A stretch of DNA of 64,000 bases from Cannabis sativa (taxonomy: Eukaryota; Streptophyta; Magnoliopsida; Rosales; Cannabaceae): the NCBI RefSeq assembly GCF_029168945.1, contig NC_083602.1:61028600-61092599 (forward strand), written 5' to 3'. The position numbers and the translations under genes are program-made. Position 1 is the stretch's first letter; each line of letters starts with the position of its first letter. The notes below the pieces were generated by a model that was given only the letters and a program-made list of their open reading frames with translations, did not search any database and was not told where the DNA came from. Of the stretch, positions 10,884-21,965 are shown one piece after another.

Positions 10884-12461
10884 TTATTACATTAAGTCTT
10901 TATTCATTTGGTGAATTAATAGAAAAAAAAAATAAAAGAAAACCAAAATTTGAAGGAACCTTTTCTTCCTTCCTCTCTCTCTCTTCGAAACCATCAAGAA
11001 CAAGGGGGATAGCTTCTGTTTGATTGTGATTTCAGCAAGAAAACCTTGGGAGATTCAAGCTAAGGTAAGCCCTAGAAACACCCTTCTTTAGTTTTTAAGC
11101 TTTTACTTGGTTTGAAATTGTGATTTTTGGAATTAGTGGCTGTTAGGTTTCGTTATGCATAGGGTTCGAATTCTAGGCTTAATTTGAGTTGGTATTAACC
11201 TCTTGTAGCTGGTTTTGATGATTTGATTTGGTGTTGTTCAAGTTTGAGCTTTGAGTTCAAAGCTTTGATCTCTAATGGCATATTTGTTTACACTGAGTTT
11301 TTCTGTGAAATACTGGCTGGATTATATTGTTTATGCATTGTATAGGAGCTCTGGAAGGTTTCATTGCATTTGGTAGAGAATTGAGCAAGGAATGAAAAGC
11401 TTAGGGAAACCTGGTGCAAACCGGCTAGCCGGTTTTGGCAGGGTTCCCCGAGCCTTTCATTTTCTCAATTTTTGCCTTTTCGATGCCTCGGTTGGGTGCT
11501 TCCCCATTTTCAGAGTTAGAATAACCCATTAAGAGCATAGCAGAACCTAGGGTTTTGGTTTTGGGTTTCCCGGGATTAGGGTTATAATCATGTGACTTAC
11601 CCGGTTTCAAAATGTGATTAGGGCATCCATCTAGCACGAGATTTCTGTTCAGGTCGGCCAGCACACTTGAATTCGGAAAACAGGTAAGAACTGGATATAA
11701 TATGTGATGTGATTATCTGAATGTATGTATATGTGTTAGTATATACATGCTTATTTGTTGTGATTCATGCACTACCAAAACATGTACGGTTGCGGTACAT
11801 AGTGCATTGGTAAGGTGTATGATGTTTGGAAGTACATCATGGTGTTATCAGCACTTGTACGGGAAGGTACAAGGAGTCTGTGGTACAACACTTAATAGTA
11901 CTCAAGGTCCGGTCCATACCCTACCTACACTAGTACGATGGTATACTGAGTGCATGTGGTACATGGTACAGGGTCGTATCTTAGTTAGAACGTTCATACT
12001 CATCTGTTAAGCTCTGTAAATAGGTGTATGGGTGCCTATTTACTGGTCGGAAATTATATGATGTGTTATATGCATTTCTTACTGAGTTTGTCGACTCACA
12101 GTTCTACTTCCATGTATAGGTAAAGGAAACGCGAAGGCTGAATAGGAGTGAACCTGAGCTCAGATGGGATTGTACATGTCAAAGCAGCGCGACCTGGAGT
12201 GTTGGGTCTCGGGACATCTGGGGATTGTATTTTGATAGTCGATGTGCGACCTGTACTAATTTTGTGTATTTTGGGAATATTAATTTTAAAAAGCTTGAAA
12301 ATGGAATCTCGACATTTGTAAATATTTTATTATATTACAAAATTTAATATTTAATGAAAAAGTTTTAATTTGACACGTTTTTCGAATAAATTCTTTGATT
12401 AGCAAAGACTGCACTATAATTGAAAAAGCACTGTAGCGTGCCTTAGCATTAGGGCGTTACA
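10884..12461 (+). repeat. Tekay-type LTR, 3' portion
   Basis: Runs parallel to the reverse complement of 5351 to about 6955 and ends GGGCGTTACA. With that segment it makes an inverted repeat of about 1.57 kb arms. The apparent ORF at 11747-12010 is the mirror of 5798-6061 and is LTR sequence. The 5-bp target duplication GAGAC follows. Confidence 0.85.
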
Positions 12462-12559
12462 GAGACTGAATGTTAAAGTTGCAGGAAAGGTACTTATTCA
12501 GTCTAAGGAAAGTTCTATACATTTGTGGTACCGTTCCAACTTGCCTTAACTACTAGTGT

Positions 12560-14595
12560 TGTAACGCCCTGTCCAACAGGGACGCCACGTGTGTGCAATT
12601 TAATAAAATACTGATAATTATATAATATGTAATTATACTAAAAGTGTGGGTAATCAAATTTTGATAATTAAAATTCAACTTTTAACTGTTTAACAAAAGA
12701 TAAGTAATATGGACTACGGGGTCCCCCTGTTTTCAAAATATTTACAAACTGATTTCAAAGTATTTTACAACATAATCTTTATATTTCCCAAAATACAATC
12801 AAAATAGAGCATCCTGTTTACTGGGTTGTGCCACTGCGGCTGGTATGTACATTGCTGCTGCGACCACAAACTCATGGTTGCTCAACTTTAGCCTTCCCTT
12901 TACCTGCACCATAAACCACCCGTGAGTCACAGAGACTCAGCAAGAAAGTGATCAAAACAATAACTGAAAGAAAATGATTATCAACTTAATCTTATGCATT
13001 CATGTTTACTCACTATACAATATAATAAGCATTCCTTTAAACATTACACAGTCCTGGTACTTAATAAAGTACCCCTTTTACCACTCGTCACTTACGAGCT
13101 GAATATGTCACTATCGTTGCCCGATAAAGCAAACGATAAGTAAGAAACCTAACCGCGGTTTCAAGAGTAATTACTCATAACAGTAATAACCGTTTCCCAA
13201 CCCTAGGTCATAACCTAGGCTTATTAAATATTTAATAAAAATCTTGATAATAATCAAGATCACCTCCATTCAACCAATAAACTTTAACTACATACGGTGC
13301 TTACCACTTTTCTTACCTTCATTCAGAAGTCAAGAGTATGGCCGACCTGAGTGGAAAAACAAGCTAGGCAATCCCGGTCCTATGTCACGACAATTGAAAC
13401 ACACTAAATACCTTAACTCAAAATTTCGGATTAAAACCCTAGTTTAGAAATCAAACATAACCTAACTCCCAACAACCCCAAATTAGGTCAAGCATCCCAT
13501 ATTTAATTTAAAACAGATAGTACACAACTCCCCGGGTCAAAACTGAACATTAGGCAAACCCAGAAAAATTCCCCTGCAAGCAACCGGTCGACCGATTCTG
13601 GTACACCAGAACCAATCCGGTCGACCGGTTCTGGCAGACCAGGAACTTAAGGTTCTCCTCTCCAATTTCGACCCAAAACTCCTCCAAACCTAACCAAACT
13701 TTCCAGAATAGTATAATAACTATAAAACAACATATCTCAAGCTTCAAAACACAACAACTCAATCATTTAATCAAATTCACATACTCAAGTGAAGAAAAAC
13801 TCTACTTTATCCTCATCTAGCTTATTCACTCCAAACCAGCCCCTACATCCAACAATTATAAATTCAAACAACCTCAAAACTACCCCAAGATCATACTCCA
13901 TCATCCATATAGCTCACAGCCCCTTGAAACTTGAAAACCCTAACCAAAACTAACCCAAAACCATAGAAAATCAAGGAGAAAAAGAAAAAAAAAACATAAC
14001 AAGGATTACCTCAAACTTCTATGGTGCTTTAAGAATTGATTCAACAAGAAAGAGATGATTTACAGCAAAGTTTCTCCAAAAATTTAGCTGGCTTCAAGGC
14101 TTGCACGAGAGAGAGAGAGAGAAAGAAAAAGACGGAGTTGGTCACTTTTGTGGTTACTTGGTCCTTAAGTAATAGTAAAAAAAAAATTTCCTTTTCTTTC
14201 TTTTCTTTTTTTTTTTCTTAAACAATCAGCCCATAAAATAAATATGTCAAAATGTCAAAACATAAAATGACTAAACTATCCCTCAAAATAACCTAAGCTT
14301 AAATTATAACCTAGGGGCATTTTGGTAATTTCACTAATCCATTAACCCGACATTCTTAATATTTTTCTAAACTAATCTAAAATATTCTTAAAATAATTCT
14401 TCCATTCATGTCGTGACATTACTAACCACATTGCTAAATTTCCACAACTACCGGGCCCGAAAAATATTTTGCTTCATTAAATAAATTCTCAATAATTACC
14501 CTAAGTAAGATCATAATCTTACTTCATTTCCCAAGTAATTACATATTTAATAAAATATGTCCATTTAAATATTATTTATTTTCTCGGATATTACA
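12560..14595 (-). mobile_element. Solo LTR, Tekay-type gypsy (2036 bp)
   Basis: Begins TGTAACGCCCTG and ends GATATTACA, with the exact target duplication AGTGT at 12555-12559 and 14596-14600. The TGTAACGCCC end corresponds to the 3' end of the related LTR at 12461, so the orientation is minus. A GGCCGACCTGA(G) segment near 13340 is shared with the LTRs at 6150 and 11650. No internal region is present, so it is a product of LTR-LTR recombination. It sits in the interior of element A, 93 bp after the Tekay composite. A GA repeat lies at about 14107-14122. Small ORFs inside are not credible genes. Confidence 0.85.
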
Positions 14596-14843
14596 AGTGT
14601 TACTTCCTGAATAACCAAGAAGTAGTTGCCAAAAGTATTAAATCCAGTATCCCAAGAGAGTAGACATATAGAGAGGAATTTCACATTATCAAGGATTTTG
14701 TGATTAAGGAAGAGTAATGGTGGAGAAGAGGTTGTGTTTAATTCAACCTGTCAGATCCTATTACGAGGAGTTTACTACTATTACACTTGATTTGTATATT
14801 AAGGTGTTGAGATTATTTGAAATACACATTTTGTTTTATATTA

Positions 14844-14858
14844 GTGCAAGTGGGAGTT
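14844..14858 (+). other. Polypurine tract of element A
   Basis: GTGCAAGTGGGAGTT lies immediately before the 3' LTR start TGTTGGG. The same tract occurs inverted at 46599-46613 (D) and 57921-57935 (C), next to their 3' LTRs. Confidence 0.85.
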
Positions 14859-16706
14859 TGTTGGGTTTTATGCCCTAAATAAAACCCATTTCAATATTAT
14901 CAGATTTACTTATTATTAAAGATCAGAAAAACATTTTATGTTGCATAGTTCACATGATTTATTTCATGATTATATATATAAAGTATGAATTCTATTTAAG
15001 TCCAGAACATATGAATTTGTTAATGATTATAGTGTTGTCATAACAGTGGAATATAATCTTAAATATATGTTCGAAAGTTTATTCCCTGATTTGTCAGAAC
15101 ACTGGATTTAGACTGACATGGTATAATCAGCGATAGGTATTCTTACACCTTGGAAAAGTGTTATGTCCTTTCCAGGACATTGGCAAAGTTTACCAGTATC
15201 GGATGTATGGAGTATACATCGGAAGGGACCGATATTGAACTTTGATTAGATATATTAAATTTACCGTAATATCTATTCAATTCAATATCACCTGTTGATC
15301 CTAGATCAAATGATCTTAATCCTGATATGATTAGGTTCAATCTCAAGAGTGTTATTCGTGTTCTTTGATTTGTTAGTTAAGCCTACTTTTGGGTCAGGGT
15401 GATACGTACATTTTGGGAACACGGTAGTGCAATTGAGTGGGAGCGCTAACATAAATATGGAATCTATAGCTTCTATCTGGCGAATAGAAAGTGAAGGATG
15501 ATTTCCTTCGAGATTAACCAAACGAAAATAAATGGTGGAGTACTTATTTCACTTGGCTGAAATATCATTTATACAGGGTTAAGTGTTTTAAGGATAAAAT
15601 ACATTGTAGGGTGTTACGGTAATTTAATCCCTTTACAGTGTAAATCATCTATATAGAGGATCATTGATCAAATTAGGATTATAACAATGGATAACTAATG
15701 ACGTATCTATATCGTGGAACATATAGAGCGTTCTATATGACTGAGAGTGCAATTCCAAGTTCTAAGAGTGGATTCAATAAGGAATTAATAAGTTAGGGAA
15801 TTTACTTGGTAAATTCGGTTCGACTTATTGGAAGCTCGGTTATATAGACCCATGGTCCCCATACTAGTTGAGACCATACTGCTTGTAAGACTCAGTTAAT
15901 TGATTTTAATTAATCAATTATAATTCTAAACGTTAGACTATGTCTACTTTATGAATTTTCATTTAGCAAGGGCGAAATTGTAAAGAAAAGAGATTCTAGG
16001 TTTATTTATTAATTAAGATACTTTATATGTCTAAATTAATAAATATATTAAATGACAATATTATTTAATAATTATTTTTAAGTTATTAAATAATTAGAAT
16101 TGGCTTTTAAAAGGTTAAATTGGAAAATTGACATTTTTGAGAAAATGGGAATGAAAAATAACAAAATGGGAAAGTTGCAAAGTGAGGCCCAATTTCCTAT
16201 TCTGGCCGCCCACTATGCATAGGCTTTTACCATTTATTTTTTCATTATTTTCATGCCATACAATTCTAACCTAAACCTAGAGGTCATTCTATAAATAGAA
16301 AGTATTGGCTTCAGGAAACTCATAACTTTGCACATTGTTTCCTTCAGAAAAAACCTATGCCGCCCCTCTCTCTCTTTTCCTCTCTAAACTTTCCAAAATT
16401 CCTTGAGTGAATGAGTAGTGCCCACACACATCAAGTGGTACCTCAATCATAGTATGTAAGACTGTGGAAAATTAGCATCAAAGAAGGAGAGAAAGAGATC
16501 CAGTTTCAGATCTTGATAATGCTCTGCTACAGAAAGGAATCAAGGGCTAGAGATCTGAATTGAAGGAGTCATTATATTCCGCTGCACCCAATGTAAGGTT
16601 TTCTTAAACTCTTATGTGTTTATTTCATTGTTTTAGAATTCATATTAGGATGTTAATAAAACATACTTGGTAGTACATCTAGATCCTGGTAAAATAATTT
16701 CCAACA
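14859..16706 (+). repeat. 3' LTR of copia-like element A (1848 bp)
   Basis: Starts TGTTGGGTTTTATGCCCTAAATAAA and ends GGTAAAATAATTTCCAACA. It is homologous along its length to the LTRs at 38466-40359 (+), 44688-46598, 53038-54949 and 56023-57920 (-), and to solo LTRs at 19127 and 22535. A segment near 16280-16300, CTATAAATAGAAAGT, resembles a TATA box and would place the transcript start in the last quarter of the LTR. Predicted peptides inside (15161-15521) recur in every copy but show no domain. Confidence 0.88.
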
Positions 16707-17685
16707 AATTCACTATCCGATCATACAAGAGTGAGGGAAGATCAATATTGACACTAGTGCCCAATGCAAATAAAAACTTGGCTATGCCATAGTTGATAGT
16801 GGAGATGTGTGAATTTTCCCACCATTTCGACAATACAATTTTGTGAAGAACTCTATAAAACTCAGTGAGCACTGTGATAGGTAACTCTTTTCCATTCCAG
16901 ATAAACTCAGAGGTTCCAGTGATCTCAGACCTTATTTCTTTAAAAGAAGGTTTATAATCCTCATTGAAAATAGGATTGGGAATGGTTTTGATTTTCAAGA
17001 CACAACTAATAGTGGAAGGGGTAAAACAAAATCAATTTCCCCGAATATAAGCAAGATATAGAAATTTTCTTTTGTTATTCAAAATTCTATCATCAAGATT
17101 AGCATAGAACTCCCTGACCAGATCCTCATTTGGTTGTTGCAAATGAGTGACAAATAACAACCACCCTCTTTGTTCAATCAACTCACGAATTTTGGGAAAA
17201 TACTTCAGTTTAACTCGATATTCAAGCCACAAAGGATGAAAATAGACATTATCTTGAAACCTAAGCAGCTTATCATTCAAATAGAAAGGTATAGTTAATT
17301 TGTATGGCTCAGACACACTAGGGTTTGAGGATGAACCTGGTTGAGAACTTTTGGCTTTCTTAGGGATAGAGATGCGAAGAGAACCAGATGAAACTAATTT
17401 CCTTTTGGTCAAGGACCTAGGGCTATGAGGCTTGGATGGGAATGACTCAGTAGGGTTCATGGATGGTTCAACAGGGGAAACAGTGGTGGAATGAGGTGCA
17501 TCAAAAGGGATAAACATAGAACGTGTAAAACACTTGGGTAAGCTAGGAGAAGAGGAGACCTTACCTTGGTCTGGTGTGTAAGGGGACGAGTTAGACTCGG
17601 TAAGTGTGGAACAGGGACTCACAACCTTCAATAATGATGATGAAGCATCACTAGAAAGAGATGATGTTTTGACTTTGCGACACAC
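16707..17685 (-). pseudogene. Putative plant transposon protein, env-position ORF
   Basis: Two open pieces in one frame, 17032-17685 and 16707-16998, are separated by a single TGA just after an IRGN sequence (about 17029-17031). The N-terminal 110 residues are Ser/Pro/Thr-rich and probably disordered. The rest has an IRELIEQRGWLLF helix and a LVREFYANL motif; the second piece has WNGKELPI and KFLFALGTSVNIDLPSLLYDRIV. These recall the 'putative plant transposon protein' domain common in plant retroelements. The Athila env-position ORF at 27753-28934 has the same layout. Function is unknown. Element A interrupts the C-terminus at 16707. Confidence 0.65.
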
Positions 17686-18684
17686 CTTTTTCCCATAACT
17701 AAAATTTCAAGAACACATCCAAGAAGATACATAAAGAAGATGAACATTACCTCAGAATAGTTCAGTGCTTAACTTAACGAGGAAGAAATGAAAAATGTAA
17801 AGTAAAAAAAAAATAACGGTAACTTCAGATATTTATTAACCACAGAAGAAAATGACAAAAATACCTTTTGGCCCATTTAGGAAAATACTCAAGCCCATTA
17901 ATACTTAAAAAGGAAAAAAGCAACAATCTCAAGATGAAAACACCATGAAAAAAATAGCAATGGTGAAATCAAATGTAATGAACTATCATGTGAAAAAATA
18001 ACCCAGAAGGGACAACCTAAAAAAACTGATAAAGAAAAGAAACACTAGATACTAGACACTAATGCTCAGCTGAACCCAAAGAAAGACACATCACCAAACA
18101 CAACAAAATGCAAACGAGCAAGGAAAGTTAGTTAATAGAAGTTGGATTAAAATACCATCAAGATAACATATATACTATCAACAAGAATCTAAATAGAGAC
18201 GTGAACAGTAATGTCACCATAAGTGTGTGATGTGTCCTCATGTGAGATACCAAGAAACTAATCAAGGCATCTCACTCATCCTTTTTTTTTAAAAATACCA
18301 TTTGATTATTTTGAACGTATGTCTTTTGATGATTACTACACGCAATGACTTTTTTTAACCAGTTGTGGCTTTGACGCTTCCATAGAGATGTACCTGTCAC
18401 CCTATGGATTTTTCACAAAGAGTGACAAGAAAAAGGAGGAAACTTTTCAAGTCACACAATGGTACAAGAGTATCTCTTCCCATTGCATCCATGAAATGTA
18501 GCCTTTTCAACTGGGACAACACACTATTCACAATCAAAATAGGAAATCTAATGACAGAATATATGAAACCTATCAACCAAAAAGGTCAACAATCATTGAC
18601 AAACGAACCACGAACTCGAGCATGATTGTGAAGATGTCTAGAGGCAACTTTCACAAGGTCAGATGGTGCACACACCAATAGAAT
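17686..18684 (-). other. Spacer between RNase H and the downstream ORF
   Basis: About 1 kb of AT-rich sequence with no credible reading frame. The short plus-strand ORF at 18404-18625 has no recognisable feature. It lies within the SIRE-like element, where a pol-to-ORF spacer is expected. Confidence 0.5.
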
Positions 18685-19126
18685 TTATAGATGAGCAAAA
18701 GTGTGAGCATCTAATGCTTTTGTGAATAGATTAGAAAGTTGAGCACCTGTGGACACATGAGTAACAGTTAAGAGCTTAGATTCTACCATTTGCCTAATAA
18801 AATGATATCGTATGTCAACGTATTTTGTATGAGTGTTTGGATTTTTTGAAATGTTAATAGCACTTGTACTATCACAAAATAGTACCGAAGAGTCTTGCAG
18901 AAATCCATAATCAATTACCATTTTGTTGAGCCAAATGAGTTAAGTACAACAGCTCCTAGTTGCTATGTAATCAACTTCCACAGTAGAAAGGGAGATGGAA
19001 TTTCGTTTCTCAACCATGAGACAAGATTATTTCCGAGATAAAAACACCCTCCAGTGGTACTTTTACTATCATCTAAACTCCCAGCCCAATTTGAATCACT
19101 AAAACCAACAATAGACATGTTGGTGT
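18685..19126 (-). pseudogene. Copia RNase H domain
   Basis: Read from the solo LTR edge leftward: a GFSDSNWAGSLDD segment (catalytic Asp), KSTTGG, an LGNNLVSW block, a degenerate STVEVDY where relatives have STAEAEY, then the open part (18685-18921) with LFCDSTSAINISKNP, RYHFIRQMVE and LFTKALDAHTF. This is the usual copia RNase H order and matches the SIRE type. Stops and the AEAEY change show decay. The solo LTR at 19127 cut it from its RT. Confidence 0.85.
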
Positions 19127-21029
19127 TGTTGGAAATTATTTTACCAGGATCTTAGATCTACTCACAAGTATGTTGATTAACACCCTAAATATGAACTTCT
19201 AAAACGATTATGAAATAAACACATATAAAGTATTAGAAACCTTACATTGGGTGCAGCGGAATAATATGACTCCTTCCGTTCAGATCTCTAACCCTAGTAT
19301 CCTTTCTGTCGCAGAGTATTATCAAGTTCTGAACCTCGATCTCTTTCTCTCCTTCTTTAGTGTTGAAACTCCTTCTGGCTGAAAGTCTTTCTTCACGATC
19401 TTCCTCACTATGATTGAGGTATCACTTGCTGTGTGTGGGCACTACTCTAATCACTAAGTGTTTCGAAATCTCAAGGAAGAAGAGAGAGAGAGAAGTGGCG
19501 GCCAGGTATAGAGAGAAGGCTCAGGTTTTTCTGAATGAAAAGTGTGAAAGTTAAGTGTAAATTTCCTGAAGCCTTCACTATCTATTTATAGCTTTCCACT
19601 AGGGTTAGGTTTGAATTATTTGGCATTAAAATAATGAAAATATCAGATGATAAATGCTATAAAAGTGGCCGGCCCTTGGCAATATGGAATTGGGCCTCAC
19701 TTTTTGTAATTTTGCAGTTTTATCATTTTTGCATCTGATTTTCTCAAAAATGCCAATTTTCAAATTCAACCATTTAAATGCCAATTCTAACTATTTAATA
19801 ATTATAAATAATTATTAAATAATATTGTCATTTATCATATTTATTAATTGAACCATACAAAGTATCATAATTAACAAATATGCCCCTAAAACTCTTTCTT
19901 TACAATTTCGCCCTTACTTAGTGAAAAAATCACAAATAGACATAGTCTAATTTGAGAATTATAATTGATTAATCAAAACCAATTATATGAGTCTTACAAG
20001 CAATATTATCTCAACTAGTGGGGGGACCATGGGTCTATATAACCGAGCTTCCAATAAGCAGATCAAGAATTTATAACCTAAATTCACTCCCTTATTAATT
20101 CTTCGTTGAATCCATGCATAGAACTTAGAATTGCACTCTCAGTATATAGAATGCTCTATATGTTCCACCATATAGACACATCATTAATTATCCATTGTTA
20201 TAATCCTAATTTGATCAATGATCCTCTATATGAATGATCTACATTGTAAAGGGATTAGATTACCGTTACACCCTACTATGTATTTTATCCTTAAAACACT
20301 TAACCCCGTATAAATAATATTTCAGCTTATGTGAAATGAGTACTCCACCATTTATTTTCGTTTGGTCAAGCTCGAAGGAGATCATCCTTTACTTACTATT
20401 CGCCAGATAGAAGTTATAGATTCCATGTTTATGTTAGCGCTCCCACTCAATCGCACTACCGTGTTCCCAAAATGTACGTATCACCCTGACCTAAAAGTAG
20501 GCTTAACTAACAAATCAAAGAACACGAATAGCCTCTTGAGATTGAGCCTAATCATAACAGGATTAAGATCATTTGATCTAGGATCAACTAGGCGATATTG
20601 ACTTGAATAGATATTACGGTAAGTTTAATAAATCTAAGTCAAAGTTCAATATCGGTCCCTTCCGATGCATACTCCATGCACCCAACCTGAGCTTTACTTT
20701 AACAAAATGCTCTGGAAAGAACATAGCATTTCTCCAAATGCAAGTAAACTCTGTTGTAGATTATCATATCAGTAAAACCCTGTGTCTGATAAATCTAGGA
20801 AACTTTATTCACATAGTCATGTTTACTTTCCAAAGTGTTGACAACACAATAAACAGGATCAAGTATGTTAAAAGGGTTTCAGATGAATTTATAAATCAAA
20901 TAGACAAGCAATTGATAAGGTGAACCAAAACATACACAAATGAATGAAAAATACTTCTGTTTCTTTATTGATGTTGAATAAAATAAATTACATTGAAATG
21001 GAGTTTTATTTAGGGCATAAAACCCAACA
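19127..21029 (-). mobile_element. Solo LTR of the A/B/C/D copia-like family (1903 bp)
   Basis: Plus-strand ends are TGTTGGAAATTATTTTACC and GGGCATAAAACCCAACA, flanked by the exact duplication GGTGT (19122-19126 and 21030-21034). It lies inside the RT/RNase H region of the SIRE-like copia and has no internal sequence. It closely resembles the LTR at 56023-57920 and, inverted, 38466-40359. ORFs at 20362-20601 and 20603-20923 are LTR sequence that recurs in those copies. Confidence 0.9.
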
Positions 21030-21034
21030 GGTGT

Positions 21035-21965
21035 CTCTCGAGTACCATAAGCCGAATTCAAAAGTCCCAGACAAGTATTTGATTATGCATTTTACAACAA
21101 ACAAATGGGACTGTTTGGGATTGGCTTGGTACCGAGCACACAAACAACCACTAAAACAAATATCTTGACGACTAGCTGTTAAGTAAAGAAGACTCCCTAT
21201 CATGCCCTTATACAAGGTTGGATCAACAAATTCACCAAACTCGTCTTTACTCAGTTTGGTTGTGGTAAGCCAAATTTTTCAAGCATCTTTTTGATAATAT
21301 ATTTGGATTGAGAAATGAAAATTCCCTAATGAGTTTGTTTGACTTGCAATCCAAGAAAGAACTAAGATCCCCTATGTGACTCATTTCAAATTCGTTAGTC
21401 ATGAGATCAACAAACTTGGCAACCTCCCTATCACAAGTAGACCCAAAAATAATGTCATCAGCATAAGTTTGAGCAACAAAAATACATGGTTGCAAATGCT
21501 TAATAAATAAAGTATAATCAACAGGGCCTCTCACAAACTCATGAGAAAGAAGGAAAGTAGTTAACTTGTCATACCATGCTTTAGGAGCTTCCTTGAGGCC
21601 ATATAAGGCCTTCTTGAGTTTATACACATGATCAGGATACTTGGGATTCTCAAAACCTTGGGGTTGTTTCACATACACCTCTTCTTATATAAAACCATTA
21701 AGAAAAGAACTTTTCACATCCATTTGGTGCAGTTTGAACTTTAAGAAACATGCCGAGCCACTGGTGCAAAGGTTTCCTCAAAATCCACTCCCTTAACTTG
21801 ATTATACCCCCGAGTAACAAGCCCAACCTTGTTCTTGATAAAAGTGCCAAATTCATCAGATTATTTCTTAAAAATCCACTTAGTCCTAATGATATTTATG
21901 CCATTTGGTTTAGGGACCAAGATCCACACTTTGTTCTTCTTAAACTGCCCCATCTCATCTTGCAC
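21035..21965 (-). pseudogene. Copia reverse transcriptase (SIRE-like)
   Basis: The open part (21247-21678) has [35 protein letters not shown] and [10 protein letters not shown] (residues 71-80), where the active site reads YADD instead of YVDD. 21035-21215 has MIGSLLYLTASRQDICFSG, CARYQANPKQSHL and IKYLSGTFEFGLWY. To the right of 21678 the frame continues, broken, through DVK-S-FLNG. Upstream pol is lost at 21965. A frameshift lies between 21247 and 21215. Confidence 0.87.

Larger units (their letters stand above)
4622..12461. mobile_element. Rearranged Tekay/Del-type Ty3-gypsy element with inverted interior
   Basis: The outer ends are canonical: TGTAATGACC at 4622 and GGGCGTTACA at 12461, flanked by the target duplication GAGAC (4617-4621 and 12462-12466). 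Inside, the order is abnormal: plus-strand LTR piece (4622-5350), complete minus-strand LTR (5351-8275, MITE included), minus-strand 3' half of pol (8276-about 10883), then plus-strand LTR piece (10884-12461). The two outer LTR pieces overlap by roughly 280 bp in LTR coordinates, so they derive from two LTRs rather than one split LTR. Gag, protease and the RT N-terminus are absent. The element is inserted in copia element A. Confidence 0.85.
192..16706 (+). mobile_element. Copia-like LTR retrotransposon A, 3' part (interrupted)
   Basis: Internal region and 3' LTR of a long-LTR copia-like element; its 5' LTR lies left of the window. The sequence from about 192 runs parallel to 41510-44687 plus 54950-56022 (element B) and to the reverse complement of 57921-63150 (element C). 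It is split by a Tekay-type element (4622-12461) and by a solo LTR (12560-14595), each with its own 5-bp target duplication. The internal parts of A are therefore 192-4621, 12467-12559 and 14601-14858. The element ends at 16706 inside a minus-strand copia ORF. The 5 bases after its end are AATTC, and the partner duplication must lie outside the window. Confidence 0.85.
16707..21965 (-). mobile_element. SIRE-like Ty1/copia element, 3' half (interrupted)
   Basis: Minus-strand order is RT (21965-21035), RNase H (19126-18685), a 1-kb spacer, then an extra ORF downstream of pol (17685-16707). A solo LTR of the A family (19127-21029) separates RT from RNase H. The left end is cut by insertion of element A at 16706/16707. 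The right end is truncated at about 21965, where an LTR fragment begins. Extra ORFs after pol are known in Sireviruses, which together with the RT motifs suggests that clade. Confidence 0.75.

Noticed and set aside
20362..20923. Conserved 79- and 106-aa ORFs seen also at 15306-15521, 38567-39124 and 57259-57498
   Set aside because: They occur in every LTR of one family, in the U3 part, with frameshifts between copies. They are LTR sequence read by chance.
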